This document shows positions 53,182-61,613 of a stretch of 64,000 bases of DNA, one piece after another (the stretch's first letter is position 1; the number at the start of each line of letters is the position of its first letter). The stretch covers positions 186,001-250,000 of the forward strand of contig JAFVHP010000034.1 in assembly GCA_017474455.1 (NCBI GenBank), written 5' to 3'. The notes beneath the pieces were generated by a model. That model was not told where the DNA came from. It was given only the letters and a program-made list of their open reading frames with translations, and searched no databases. The position numbers and the translations under genes are program-made. This DNA is from Lachnospiraceae bacterium (GTDB lineage: Bacteria; Bacillota; Clostridia; Lachnospirales; Lachnospiraceae).

Positions 53182-54813
53182 ATGGTTAATATAACTATCC
53201 CGGCTCTGCAAAAGAAATACCAGGTCCTGATAACGGCCATCCTCTGCCTGACCGGCGCGTTTCTGATCATGATGATCTGTACACGCTCGTCTTTTCTTTA
53301 CCCTTATAACAACTGGGATGATTCAAACAGTTATTTTACCATGGGGAAAAGCTGGTTTCACGGTTATATTCCCTACCGCGACCTTTTCGACCAGAAAGGC
53401 CCGTGGCTTTATTTTGTCTACGGTCTGTGCAGCCTTGTCTCCCCGACGGATTTCACCGGTGTTTTTATTATGGAAGTCATCGTCGCGGCTGTCAGCATAA
53501 GCCTGATGTACAGGACTGCCGCCCTGTACCTTAAGCCCTGTGCGGCAATGCCCGCGGCCATCATAACTGCGGCGCTCATCTACTCCTCCCGGAGTTTTTA
53601 CTGGGGAGGCTGTTCCGAAGAACTCCTGCTGCCGTTCCTTCTATGGCCGCTTTATCATTATATGCGCATTATCAGCGGCACAGACCCGGACGGAAAGTTT
53701 TCTTCATGGCGTCTTATCCGCATAACCGGCTTCTGCTGCGGCATGGCTGCTTCCACCAAGTTTATACTGCTCGGTTATTTCATGGCCTATGCGCTGATCG
53801 TCATCATTGAGATATTCCGCTCGTCAGATCTTACCGCCAGTGGGAAGATCCTCTGCTGTCTGAAAAAGGCAGGACTTTTCCTTCTGTTCGTACTAATCCC
53901 ATTCATCCCCTGGCTCATCTGGTTTTCACTCCGGGGAGCGCTCGATGACTGGTACAGGGATTATATCTATACCAATGTCTTTCTTTACAGTTCTTTCGGC
54001 GCCAATTCAAAAGGTCTTGATATTGCCGGGACCGTAAAATCCCTGCTGAAGATCTTCTACTGGCTTTGCAGACAGAACGCGCAGTACATGCTGCCGGCTG
54101 TCATCGGCATGGCAGCCTCCTTATCCGGGTGCCTTGGAAAGAAAGGCACAGGTAAGGATCTTTTGAAAAACGCAGCCCTTCCGCTCCTGTTCCTTGCCCT
54201 TTTCACCGGGATCTTCATCGGCGGATCGGAACTGCCGTATTATTCTTTCCCGCTGACTGCTTTTGCCATCACCGGCACCATCGCGGTCTTTGGCGCGGCT
54301 GCTGCCTGTTTACGGCGCATCAGAGCCGGAAAAAACACAGCCGGTCCCGGGCGTACGGCAGCCCGCGTACAGAGGGCATTCATCTTCACTGCCCTGTTAT
54401 CGATCATTTTCAGCACATGCCTGTCCTTTTTCCTCACTATGAACCGTTATTACATGTCCTACAGGAAAGAGGATGTATTCTTAAGCAGTTTTGCCAGGAT
54501 CATCGCGGAGGATGAAAGGCCGGATGCGACCCTTTTCAATTACAACTGCCTGGACTGCGGCCTTTTGACAGCCGCCGGCCTCTATCCCGGACCCGGCTGT
54601 TACTGGTTCCAGACGCAGACGCTGCCGACAGATGAAGTCCTTAACGAGCAGCACCGCTATATCCTTGAGGGACTGACGGATTATGTCGTTGCCAGGGCTT
54701 CCTATCCTGATTTTATATTTGACCGCTATGAACTTGCGGATTCATTTGACCAGCAGATGGGGAATAACGGCGAACTGTCCTTTACCTATTATCTGTTCAG
54801 GCGGAAGGATTAG
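53182..54813 (+). CDS. multi-pass membrane glycosyltransferase (GT-C, GT39-like)
   Basis: A 543-residue protein with about 11 hydrophobic helices. The first extracytoplasmic loop has NNWDDSNSYFTMGKSW followed by GYIPYRDLFDQKGPWLYF, the acidic-motif pattern of GT-C enzymes (PMT/ArnT-like) that take polyprenyl-linked sugars. A soluble C-terminal part (about 440-543) lies outside. The acceptor is unknown; teichoic acid, polysaccharide or protein are options. It is on the plus strand between a kinase and its regulator, and its stop overlaps the regulator's stop by 17 bases in convergent orientation. There is no visible ribosome-binding site; other start codons downstream are less likely. Confidence 0.78.
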   Translation: MVNITIPALQKKYQVLITAILCLTGAFLIMMICTRSSFLYPYNNWDDSNSYFTMGKSWFHGYIPYRDLFDQKGPWLYFVYGLCSLVSPTDFTGVFIMEVIVAAVSISLMYRTAALYLKPCAAMPAAIITAALIYSSRSFYWGGCSEELLLPFLLWPLYHYMRIISGTDPDGKFSSWRLIRITGFCCGMAASTKFILLGYFMAYALIVIIEIFRSSDLTASGKILCCLKKAGLFLLFVLIPFIPWLIWFSLRGALDDWYRDYIYTNVFLYSSFGANSKGLDIAGTVKSLLKIFYWLCRQNAQYMLPAVIGMAASLSGCLGKKGTGKDLLKNAALPLLFLALFTGIFIGGSELPYYSFPLTAFAITGTIAVFGAAAACLRRIRAGKNTAGPGRTAARVQRAFIFTALLSIIFSTCLSFFLTMNRYYMSYRKEDVFLSSFARIIAEDERPDATLFNYNCLDCGLLTAAGLYPGPGCYWFQTQTLPTDEVLNEQHRYILEGLTDYVVARASYPDFIFDRYELADSFDQQMGNNGELSFTYYLFRRKD

Positions 54814-55513
54814 ACTGGAATTTATATCCCAGTCCCCAGACAGTCTGGATCATCTCACCAGCCCTGCCTAATTTAGCCCTGAGTTTTTTGACGTGCGTAT
54901 CTACGGTGCGGCTGTCACCATAATAATCATAATCCCAGACGTTATTCAGTATCTTTTCCCTGGACAACGCGATCCCGCTGTTCTCCATAAAATAGGCCAG
55001 AAGTTCGAATTCCTTGAAGCTGAGTTCTGTATCGACCCCGTCGACAGTGACCGTATGGGCAGCTTTGTCGATCACGATACCGCCTGCTTTTAAAACGTCA
55101 GGTACTTCCATATCCTTTGACTTTGCTGCCGCCGCGCCCGCTAAATAAGCCCCGGAACGCCGGATCAGGGCGTCTACCCTGGCGACGAGCGTTCTGGGGC
55201 TGAACGGCTTTGTCACATACTCGTCAGCCCCGCAGTTGAGTCCGTCGATCTCGTCCTGCTCTTCGCTTTTTGCCGTCAGAAGAATGACCGGCACGTCCGA
55301 AATCGTCCGGATCTGTTTCAATGCTTCATATCCGTCCATGACCGGCATCATGATATCCAGGATGACCAGGCCAAAATCACCCACGGCGCTGAAAAGTTCT
55401 ACTGCTTCGAACCCGTTCACCGCTTCTGTGACTTCATAGCCGGCTTTCTCAAGAAAGTCCCGGATCAGGGTCCGTATCAGCTGTTCATCATCAGCGATCA
55501 GAACTTTTGTCAT
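54797..55513 (-). CDS. OmpR/PhoB-family response regulator
   Basis: A 238-residue DNA-binding regulator. The receiver domain has the phospho-acceptor Asp53 in LDIMMPVMDG, the switch Thr80 and Lys102 in TKPFSPRTL; an Ala-rich linker (AGAAAAKSKD) leads to the winged-helix domain with WDYDYYGDSRTVDTHVKKLR. The start overlaps the glgX stop (TGATG), so it is translationally coupled to glgX, with GGAGA upstream. The kinase gene lies 1.7 kb downstream, beyond an antisense gene. It probably regulates envelope or storage functions. Confidence 0.95.
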   Translation of the reverse strand: MTKVLIADDEQLIRTLIRDFLEKAGYEVTEAVNGFEAVELFSAVGDFGLVILDIMMPVMDGYEALKQIRTISDVPVILLTAKSEEQDEIDGLNCGADEYVTKPFSPRTLVARVDALIRRSGAYLAGAAAAKSKDMEVPDVLKAGGIVIDKAAHTVTVDGVDTELSFKEFELLAYFMENSGIALSREKILNNVWDYDYYGDSRTVDTHVKKLRAKLGRAGEMIQTVWGLGYKFQSNPSA

Positions 55514-57690
55514 CAGTTCAGTTCTCCTGTCGTTATCGGTTTCAAAGGGACGACCGTAAATACGGCAACGCTCCTGTATGTCATGGCATACATCGGCTGT
55601 TTTAAGAACCTGGGAGTTTCATAAAAGCAATGATCCTCAGGCTGGGCTGTATCGACGATGACACCCCATCCGAATCCGGAAGGCAGCGCCGGCAGCCGTA
55701 CCACCGTTTCTTCCCAGTGCGCGTTGATCGCCAGGTAGATGACGTCATCTTCACCGGTATCTTCGCGGTTTCCGGCAAACAGTACACAGAGCGTGCCCGT
55801 CTGGTCGGTTATGGCATGATCATCCGGATCCGCGTTTGACAGAGTACAGTCACGGAGACCGCACAGAGCCGGCGCAAGTTTTCTCGCTACGGCCGGATGG
55901 TTCTTTCTCAGGCGTATCACATTCCTGTAGAAATCAAAGAATGTATCGTTATGTTCCCTGTCTTCCCAGTTGAGCCATGACAGCTCGTTGTCCTGACAGT
56001 AAGTGTTATTGTTTCCGTCCTGTGAATTAGCAAATTCATCACCCGCCAGTATCATCGGGGTCCCGCGGCTCATCATCAGGGTCACGATGGCATTCCTCAT
56101 CAGCTGGCGCCTTAAGGCGAGCACATGCAGGTCGTTCGTCTCCCCCTCGACACCGCAGTTCCAGCTGCGGTTGTCATTGCTGCCGTCTGTATTGTTCCAT
56201 CCGTTCTCAAGATTATGCTTTTCGTTATATGAGTAAAGATCATATAAGGTAAAGCCGTCATGACAGGTAATAAAGTTGATGGACGCAGTATATCCCTTAT
56301 ATGCCCCGTGGTACAGGTCGGGGGAACCGATAATGCGCTTTGCCGCTTCCGGTGCGTTCCAGATATCGCCTTTGAGATATCCCCTGATGGCATCACGGTA
56401 CTTACCGTTCCACTCCGCCCATCTCTTGTGCGCCGGGAAGGAACCCACCTGGTACATACCGCCGGCATCCCAGGCTTCCGCGATCAGTTTGACATCGGAA
56501 AGAATAGGGTCGTTGGCGATCCTCTCCAGAAGGGGCGGATCCTGCATCGGCAGACCGTTCGTGCCCCTGCTCAATATACTGGCCAGATCAAAGCGGAAAC
56601 CGCTGATATGGTACTGCGTGACCCAGTATCTGAGGCATTCGATGATAAATGTCTGGACCACGGTATTATTGCAGCTGACCGTATTTCCGCAGCCGCTGTA
56701 ATTCAGGTAATTTCCTTCCTCATCCAGAAGATAGTATACATTGTTGTCTATGCCTTTGAAGGAAATGATAGGCCCGGAAGAATCTCCTTCCGCAGTATGG
56801 TTGAATACAACATCCAGAATAACTTCGATGCCGTTGTCATTCAGTATCCTGACCATTTTGCGGAACTCGTTTCCTTCTTCGTTGTATTCGGCGGAAGCCG
56901 CGTAAGACGTGTTCGGCGCAAAATAGGCTACCGTATTGTATCCCCAGTAATCGATCAGCCTCCGGTTCTTGTATTTCCTGGGGGCGATCATTTCATCGAA
57001 CTCGAAAACGGGCAGCAGTTCCACTGCCGTCACTCCGAGATCCTTCAGGTAAGGGATCTTTTCAATGATCCCGGCAAAAGTCCCGGGGTACATGACATTT
57101 GAAGACGGATGTATGGAAAAGCCCCTGACATGCATTTCATAGATTATGCTGTCTTCCATCGGAGTCTTTAAAAAATCGCCGTCTTCCCACATGTAACTGT
57201 TGTTTTCAACGACCCTTGCCCTGTAACCGGAACGCTTGACCTCTCCCCAGTTGCGCTGGCCCGTTACCGCCTTTGCATACGGATCAAGGAGGTCCTTGTC
57301 CTTGTCAAACAGAAGTCCTTTTTCAGGATCATACGGCCCGTCCATACGGTAACAATATTCAAACGCATAGATATCCAGACCGAATACGATCATGGAATAG
57401 ACCCGGCCGATCCTGAATTTTTCGGGGATCTTCAGCATCGCAAAGGGTGTTTTGGCCTTGCGTTCATACAAAACGAGCGTGCAGCTTTTTGCCCCCTGTG
57501 AAACTATGGTAAAGCTGACGCCGCCGTGGACAGGGACCGCGCCGGGCTGGTCATACAGCCCCGGGCGCACTTCAAAGCCATCAATGACATCTGTCGGCCT
57601 GAGCCTTTTTGACGGTCTCAGACTGCTGACATTTTGAATAGGCAGATGCAGTTCATGGTATAACTCCCTTACAGCGTCTTTCTTTTCCAT
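55513..57690 (-). CDS. glgX: glycogen debranching enzyme / isoamylase-type GH13 hydrolase
   Basis: About 725 residues. An N-terminal CBM48 domain (about 35-140) is followed by a GH13 barrel: region I VILDVVFNHTAEGD, region II GFRFDLASIL with the nucleophile aspartate, region III LIAEAWD with the acid glutamate, and region IV FITCHDGF. The closing beta domain is at about 620-725. It cleaves alpha-1,6 branches in glycogen or related glucans; GlgX and pullulanase are hard to separate by sequence. I chose the ATG at 57690 after GAGG; a GTG at 57696 is possible. It runs into the response regulator gene with a one-base overlap, an unusual partner for glgX. Confidence 0.9.
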   Translation of the reverse strand: MEKKDAVRELYHELHLPIQNVSSLRPSKRLRPTDVIDGFEVRPGLYDQPGAVPVHGGVSFTIVSQGAKSCTLVLYERKAKTPFAMLKIPEKFRIGRVYSMIVFGLDIYAFEYCYRMDGPYDPEKGLLFDKDKDLLDPYAKAVTGQRNWGEVKRSGYRARVVENNSYMWEDGDFLKTPMEDSIIYEMHVRGFSIHPSSNVMYPGTFAGIIEKIPYLKDLGVTAVELLPVFEFDEMIAPRKYKNRRLIDYWGYNTVAYFAPNTSYAASAEYNEEGNEFRKMVRILNDNGIEVILDVVFNHTAEGDSSGPIISFKGIDNNVYYLLDEEGNYLNYSGCGNTVSCNNTVVQTFIIECLRYWVTQYHISGFRFDLASILSRGTNGLPMQDPPLLERIANDPILSDVKLIAEAWDAGGMYQVGSFPAHKRWAEWNGKYRDAIRGYLKGDIWNAPEAAKRIIGSPDLYHGAYKGYTASINFITCHDGFTLYDLYSYNEKHNLENGWNNTDGSNDNRSWNCGVEGETNDLHVLALRRQLMRNAIVTLMMSRGTPMILAGDEFANSQDGNNNTYCQDNELSWLNWEDREHNDTFFDFYRNVIRLRKNHPAVARKLAPALCGLRDCTLSNADPDDHAITDQTGTLCVLFAGNREDTGEDDVIYLAINAHWEETVVRLPALPSGFGWGVIVDTAQPEDHCFYETPRFLKQPMYAMTYRSVAVFTVVPLKPITTGELN

Positions 57691-57711
57691 CAGCACCTCT
57701 CAATTAAAAGG

Positions 57712-57750
57712 AAAAAGGGCCGCCGCTAAACAAAGCAGTGGCAGCCCTTT
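57712..57750 (-). terminator. Rho-independent terminator after the decarboxylase operon
   Basis: AAAGGGCTGCC pairs with GGCGGCCCTTT (one G-T pair), followed on the minus strand by a T-tract. It lies 18 bases after the oadA stop and just before the glgX start region. Confidence 0.8.
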
Positions 57751-57767
57751 ATGATCAGCCGGTTTAA

Positions 57768-59183
57768 TTATGCAGGATACGCATTATTAGCCGTATCGGC
57801 CTTCGTCAGATCCACTTTCTCCTGCTGCGCGAGACGATACTTGAAGAAATCGATCGCGACCTGCGGGAACAGTGCATAAGACAGGACATCTTCATCCTGC
57901 TGCTTCCACTGTTTGATATCTTCCTCAAACTTGGGCAGCTGGGGTTCGATCAGGTCTGCAGGCCTGCAGGTGATCCTCTCCTCATCACCGATGACCTTCT
58001 TAACGATCTCTTCGTTCATCGGCTTGATGGTCTGGCCGTACTTGCCAAGGCAAAGATCCTTGGTCTGTGCAGAAGCCACTTTATATCTCTCGCCCATCAG
58101 GACATTCATGACCGCCTGTGTGCCTACGATCTGGGATGAAGGTGTGACAAGGGGCGGTTCACCAAGATCTTTACGGACTCTCGGGACTTCTTCCAGAACC
58201 TCAGTCAGCTTGTCGCTGGCACCCTGCTCTTTAAGCTGGGATACCATGTTGGAAAGCATTCCGCCGGGAACCTGGTAGATCAGTGTACGGATATTGACAC
58301 CGAGGACCGCCGTGCTGAGCAGACCGTTCTTCAGACATTCTTCACGGTAAGGTGCGAAGTAATCGCAGATCTCCTTCAGAAGAGCCTGGTCATAGCCTGT
58401 ATCATAAGGTGTGCCGCGGAAGGTCTCGACCATGACTTCCGTCGCGGGCTGGCTGGTACCGAGGGCCAGAGGGCTCATCGCGCAGTCGATCAGGTCTGCA
58501 CCGGCTTCAACAGCCTTCAGATAAGTCATGCTGGCAACACCGGATGTGTAGTGCGTATGTACGTCGACAGGCAGTGAAGAACCGCGCTTCAGCGCACGGA
58601 CAAGCTTGTCCGCTTCATACGGCACGAGCAGACCGGCCATATCCTTGATGCAGATGGAATCGGCGCCCATGCTTTCAATGTCTTTTGCGACCTGCATCCA
58701 GTAATCTTCCGTATAGGCATCACCGATCGTGTAGGCAAGCGCTATCTGGGCATGTCCGCCTTCCTTCTTGGTAGCTTTGACAGACGTCTCAAGGTTGCGC
58801 AGATCGTTCAGGCAGTCAAAAATACGGATAATATCGATGCCGTTGGCGATGGACTTCTGTACGAAGTATTCCACGACGTCATCCGGATAATGGTTATAGC
58901 CGAGGATGTTCTGGCCACGGAGCAGCATCTGGAGCTTGGTGTTCTTAAAGCCGGCTCTTAATTTGCGCAGTCTCTCCCACGGATCTTCATGCAGGAAACG
59001 GAGGCAGCTGTCGAAAGTAGCTCCGCCCCAGCACTCAACGGCACCATAGCCGACCTGATCCATCTTATCGATGATAGGGAGCATTTCTTCAGTAGGCATT
59101 CTTGTCGCGATGAGCGACTGGTGCGCGTCACGCAGAATGGTCTCTACTATCTTTACGGGTTTTTTAACCTGTTCTTCAGACAT
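57768..59183 (-). CDS. OadA-like carboxyltransferase (oxaloacetate decarboxylase alpha / transcarboxylase 5S type)
   Basis: A 471-residue HMGL-type carboxyltransferase. The barrel start is ETILRDAHQSLIATRM, with the metal aspartate; the carbamylated lysine lies in SICIKDMAGLL near 180, and the other metal ligands in DVHTHYTSG near 209. GGMLSNMVSQLKEQG is a conserved loop of pyruvate carboxylase and OadA. It lacks the C-terminal biotin domain of full-length OadA (about 590 residues); biotin is on a separate protein encoded two genes upstream. It would transfer CO2 between oxaloacetate/pyruvate and biotin. AGGAG precedes the ATG. It is the last gene of the operon. Confidence 0.88.
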   Translation of the reverse strand: MSEEQVKKPVKIVETILRDAHQSLIATRMPTEEMLPIIDKMDQVGYGAVECWGGATFDSCLRFLHEDPWERLRKLRAGFKNTKLQMLLRGQNILGYNHYPDDVVEYFVQKSIANGIDIIRIFDCLNDLRNLETSVKATKKEGGHAQIALAYTIGDAYTEDYWMQVAKDIESMGADSICIKDMAGLLVPYEADKLVRALKRGSSLPVDVHTHYTSGVASMTYLKAVEAGADLIDCAMSPLALGTSQPATEVMVETFRGTPYDTGYDQALLKEICDYFAPYREECLKNGLLSTAVLGVNIRTLIYQVPGGMLSNMVSQLKEQGASDKLTEVLEEVPRVRKDLGEPPLVTPSSQIVGTQAVMNVLMGERYKVASAQTKDLCLGKYGQTIKPMNEEIVKKVIGDEERITCRPADLIEPQLPKFEEDIKQWKQQDEDVLSYALFPQVAIDFFKYRLAQQEKVDLTKADTANNAYPA

Positions 59184-59226
59184 GGGATTCTCCTTTACAA
59201 TTCAAATCAATTCCTCGAAACTCGGA

Positions 59227-60369
59227 TCAGATGCCGAAAACCGCCATAAACACACCGGCAACAACGGCTGTACCGATAACACCGGCGACGTTGGGACCCA
59301 TGGCGTGCATCAGCAGGAAGTTCGTGGGATCTTCTTCCGCACCGACCTTCTGGGATACACGCGCCGCCATCGGGACTGCGGAAACACCTGCGGAACCGAT
59401 CAGAGGATTGACCTTGCCGCCTGTGACGACTTTCATCAGTTTTCCGAAAAGACAGCCTGCCGCCGTGCCGAATGCGAACGCGACAAGTCCGAGGACTACG
59501 ATCTTCAGCGTAGAAGCGTTCAGGAAAGCTTCCGCACTCGTCGTCGCACCGACAGAAGTACCAAGCAGGATAACAACGATATACATGAGCGCGTTGGAAG
59601 CCGTTTCGGTAAGCTGACGTACGACACCGCATTCACGGAAAAGATTGCCCAGCATCAGCATACCTACCAGAGGAGCGGTCGTCGGAAGGATCATACATAC
59701 AACGATCGTAACGATGATCGGGAACAGGATCCTTTCCAGTTTGGAGACCGGACGGAGCTGCTCCATCTTGATCTGGCGCTCCTGTTTAGTAGTGAGTGCC
59801 TTCATGATAGGCGGCTGGATGATCGGGACAAGGGACATGTATGAATAGGCCGCCACAGCGATGGGACCCATCAGGGATGTCTGCCCGAGCTTATTGCACA
59901 AAAAGATCGATGTAGGACCGTCGGCACCGCCGATGATCGAGATCGCAGCTGCGGCTTTGCCGTTGAATCCAAGAGCGATAGCTCCGAAATATGCTGCGAA
60001 AATACCGAACTGGGCAGCTGCGCCGAGCAGGAAGCTCTTCGGATTGGCAATGAGCGGACCGAAGTCTGTCATGGCGCCGACACCCATGAAAATGAGTGAA
60101 GGAAGGATCGCCCATTCGTCCAGTATATAAAAGTAATACAGAAGACCGCCGGCTGCTCCCTGGTTGGGTTCCGAAAGAATGGCCGGATAAATATTGACAA
60201 GCAGCATGCCGAATGCGATGGGAACAAGAAGCAGCGGCTCAAATTCCTTTGCGATCGCAAGATACAGGAATACGCATGCGACTGCTATCATTAAATAGTT
60301 GCCCCATGTCAGGTTAAGAAAGGCGGTCTGATTCACTAAGTTAGCTAGTGTATTTCCAATATATCCCAT
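59227..60369 (-). CDS. oadB: sodium-pumping decarboxylase, beta subunit
   Basis: A 380-residue integral membrane protein with about nine to eleven helices that decarboxylates carboxybiotin and exports Na+. Signatures are IIGGADGPTSIF near 150, whose aspartate is in the ion path, MSLVPIIQPPIMKALT, and the C-terminal SAGVSAVPMAARVSQ. Homologues work in oxaloacetate, methylmalonyl-CoA and glutaconyl-CoA decarboxylases, so the substrate comes from the other subunits. AGGAGG precedes the start, and the biotin carrier gene is 27 bases upstream. Confidence 0.95.
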   Translation of the reverse strand: MGYIGNTLANLVNQTAFLNLTWGNYLMIAVACVFLYLAIAKEFEPLLLVPIAFGMLLVNIYPAILSEPNQGAAGGLLYYFYILDEWAILPSLIFMGVGAMTDFGPLIANPKSFLLGAAAQFGIFAAYFGAIALGFNGKAAAAISIIGGADGPTSIFLCNKLGQTSLMGPIAVAAYSYMSLVPIIQPPIMKALTTKQERQIKMEQLRPVSKLERILFPIIVTIVVCMILPTTAPLVGMLMLGNLFRECGVVRQLTETASNALMYIVVILLGTSVGATTSAEAFLNASTLKIVVLGLVAFAFGTAAGCLFGKLMKVVTGGKVNPLIGSAGVSAVPMAARVSQKVGAEEDPTNFLLMHAMGPNVAGVIGTAVVAGVFMAVFGI

Positions 60370-60396
60370 TGTTTAGACCTCCTGTGTCTGTCGTGA

Positions 60397-60780
60397 TCAG
60401 TTCAGAGTCGCAAGCAGAGTTCCGGCCTCAACACCATCACCGACAGCACAGTCAATGCTCGCTACTGTTCCGTCCTGAGGAGCAACGATCGGGATCTCCA
60501 TCTTCATCGCTTCGATGATGATGACTGTATCGCCCTTCTTAACTGCATCTCCGACTTTCTTTTCGATCTTGAAGACTTTTCCGGCTGCGCCTGCTTCAAC
60601 GCGTACGCTGCCTGCGCCTGCTGAAGGAGCTGCTGCAGCGGGTGCTGCGGGAGCTGCTGCAGGAGCTGCGGGAGCCGCCGCGCGGGGAGCCCTGGGAGCT
60701 GCGGGAGCTGCGCCCTGGCCGTTCTCTTCTACAGTAACGTCATAAGCTACGCCATTAACGGTAATCGTATAATTCTTCAT
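60397..60780 (-). CDS. biotin carboxyl carrier protein of the decarboxylase
   Basis: A 127-residue protein: a small N-terminal segment (MKNYTITVNGVAYDVTVEE), an Ala/Pro-rich flexible linker (about 24-60), and a biotinyl domain with the biotin lysine in IIEAMKMEIP near residue 93. It shuttles the carboxyl group between the carboxyltransferase(s) and the membrane subunit. I chose the ATG at 60780, with AGGAGG upstream; a longer frame would overlap oadG. It corresponds to the gamma subunit of methylmalonyl-CoA decarboxylases or the 1.3S subunit of transcarboxylase. Confidence 0.94.
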   Translation of the reverse strand: MKNYTITVNGVAYDVTVEENGQGAAPAAPRAPRAAAPAAPAAAPAAPAAAAPSAGAGSVRVEAGAAGKVFKIEKKVGDAVKKGDTVIIIEAMKMEIPIVAPQDGTVASIDCAVGDGVEAGTLLATLN

Positions 60781-60824
60781 TATAATTTCCTCCTGAAATA
60801 TGATCGTTAAACCGGTCTGCCTGA

Positions 60825-61604
60825 TCAGCGCTTCCAACCGCGCCTTGTGATCGAACGGACGACCAGTCCGTCAGTGCTTTCTCTGCCCTGACTTGCCGCA
60901 ATGGCGGCTGCAATAACAGCTATCAGATCCTGCTCGTTTCCGGCAGGTGCGCTGACCGGTTCGGCTGCCTTTGCAGGTTCCGATACCGGAGCGGGAGAAA
61001 CGGATGCGGCAGCGGCCTGTGCTTTGGCCTTTCTGCTTGCTTCGATCCTGGGGATAATGGTGAAGCAGGATATAATGAGGCTGAGCAGGATAAGGACCAC
61101 AAAAGTAGTGCCCATGCCCAGTATCGTATTCATACCGGCCTGCCCGATCAGCTCTCCGCTTGAAAAATCCACATTGGTCGCGATCGAAACAGGGACCATG
61201 CCGATTCCGCTTCTGATATCAACTTCTTCTTCAAAGACGGTCACGATCGTAGCGTCATGATTCGTGCCTTCTATATCAAAAGAAACTTCGTACTCTTTAT
61301 CATTGGTCTTTACGACCCTTTCATTCAGGATCTTTGACGGGTCGCATTCACCGATATCGCTCTGGGCTTCTGTCCAGCTCTGGATACCAGCTTTGTAAAA
61401 GGCGATCTTTTCATAAATAGCCTGTTCGGGTGTCCCGCTGACCGACACGACATTCTGAAAGAGACTGACGGCCTCGGAAAGCACCTCATTCTGAATCATT
61501 TCCTCGTATTCAGCGGGGACCTCTGCGGTCTTTACCCCTCCGCAGCCGGTCATCGCAAACATCAGGGACATGACGCAGATGATTACCAACCATTTTTTCA
61601 TCAT
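60825..61604 (-). CDS. OadG-family subunit with an added lipoprotein-type extracellular domain
   Basis: A 259-residue protein, much longer than typical OadG (about 80-120). A lipoprotein signal ends at MFAMTGC (lipid Cys21), followed by an outer domain of about 130 residues with an AEYEEMIQNEVLSEAV helix and mixed strands (YEVSFDIEGTN). One transmembrane helix (about 163-187) follows, then an Ala/Pro/Val-rich tail and the OadG-like end IAVIAAAIAAS...VVRSITRRGWKR. OadG normally anchors and stabilises the carboxyltransferase on OadB. The outer domain's role is unknown. AAAGGAG precedes the ATG pair at 61604/61601. Confidence 0.75.
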   Translation of the reverse strand: MMKKWLVIICVMSLMFAMTGCGGVKTAEVPAEYEEMIQNEVLSEAVSLFQNVVSVSGTPEQAIYEKIAFYKAGIQSWTEAQSDIGECDPSKILNERVVKTNDKEYEVSFDIEGTNHDATIVTVFEEEVDIRSGIGMVPVSIATNVDFSSGELIGQAGMNTILGMGTTFVVLILLSLIISCFTIIPRIEASRKAKAQAAAASVSPAPVSEPAKAAEPVSAPAGNEQDLIAVIAAAIAASQGRESTDGLVVRSITRRGWKR

Positions 61605-61613
61605 CTGTCTCCT

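Noticed and set aside
60515-60745. Plus-strand Ala/Gly-rich open frame opposite the biotin carrier
   Set aside because: It arises from the GC-rich linker repeats of the biotin carrier on the minus strand and has no start signals.
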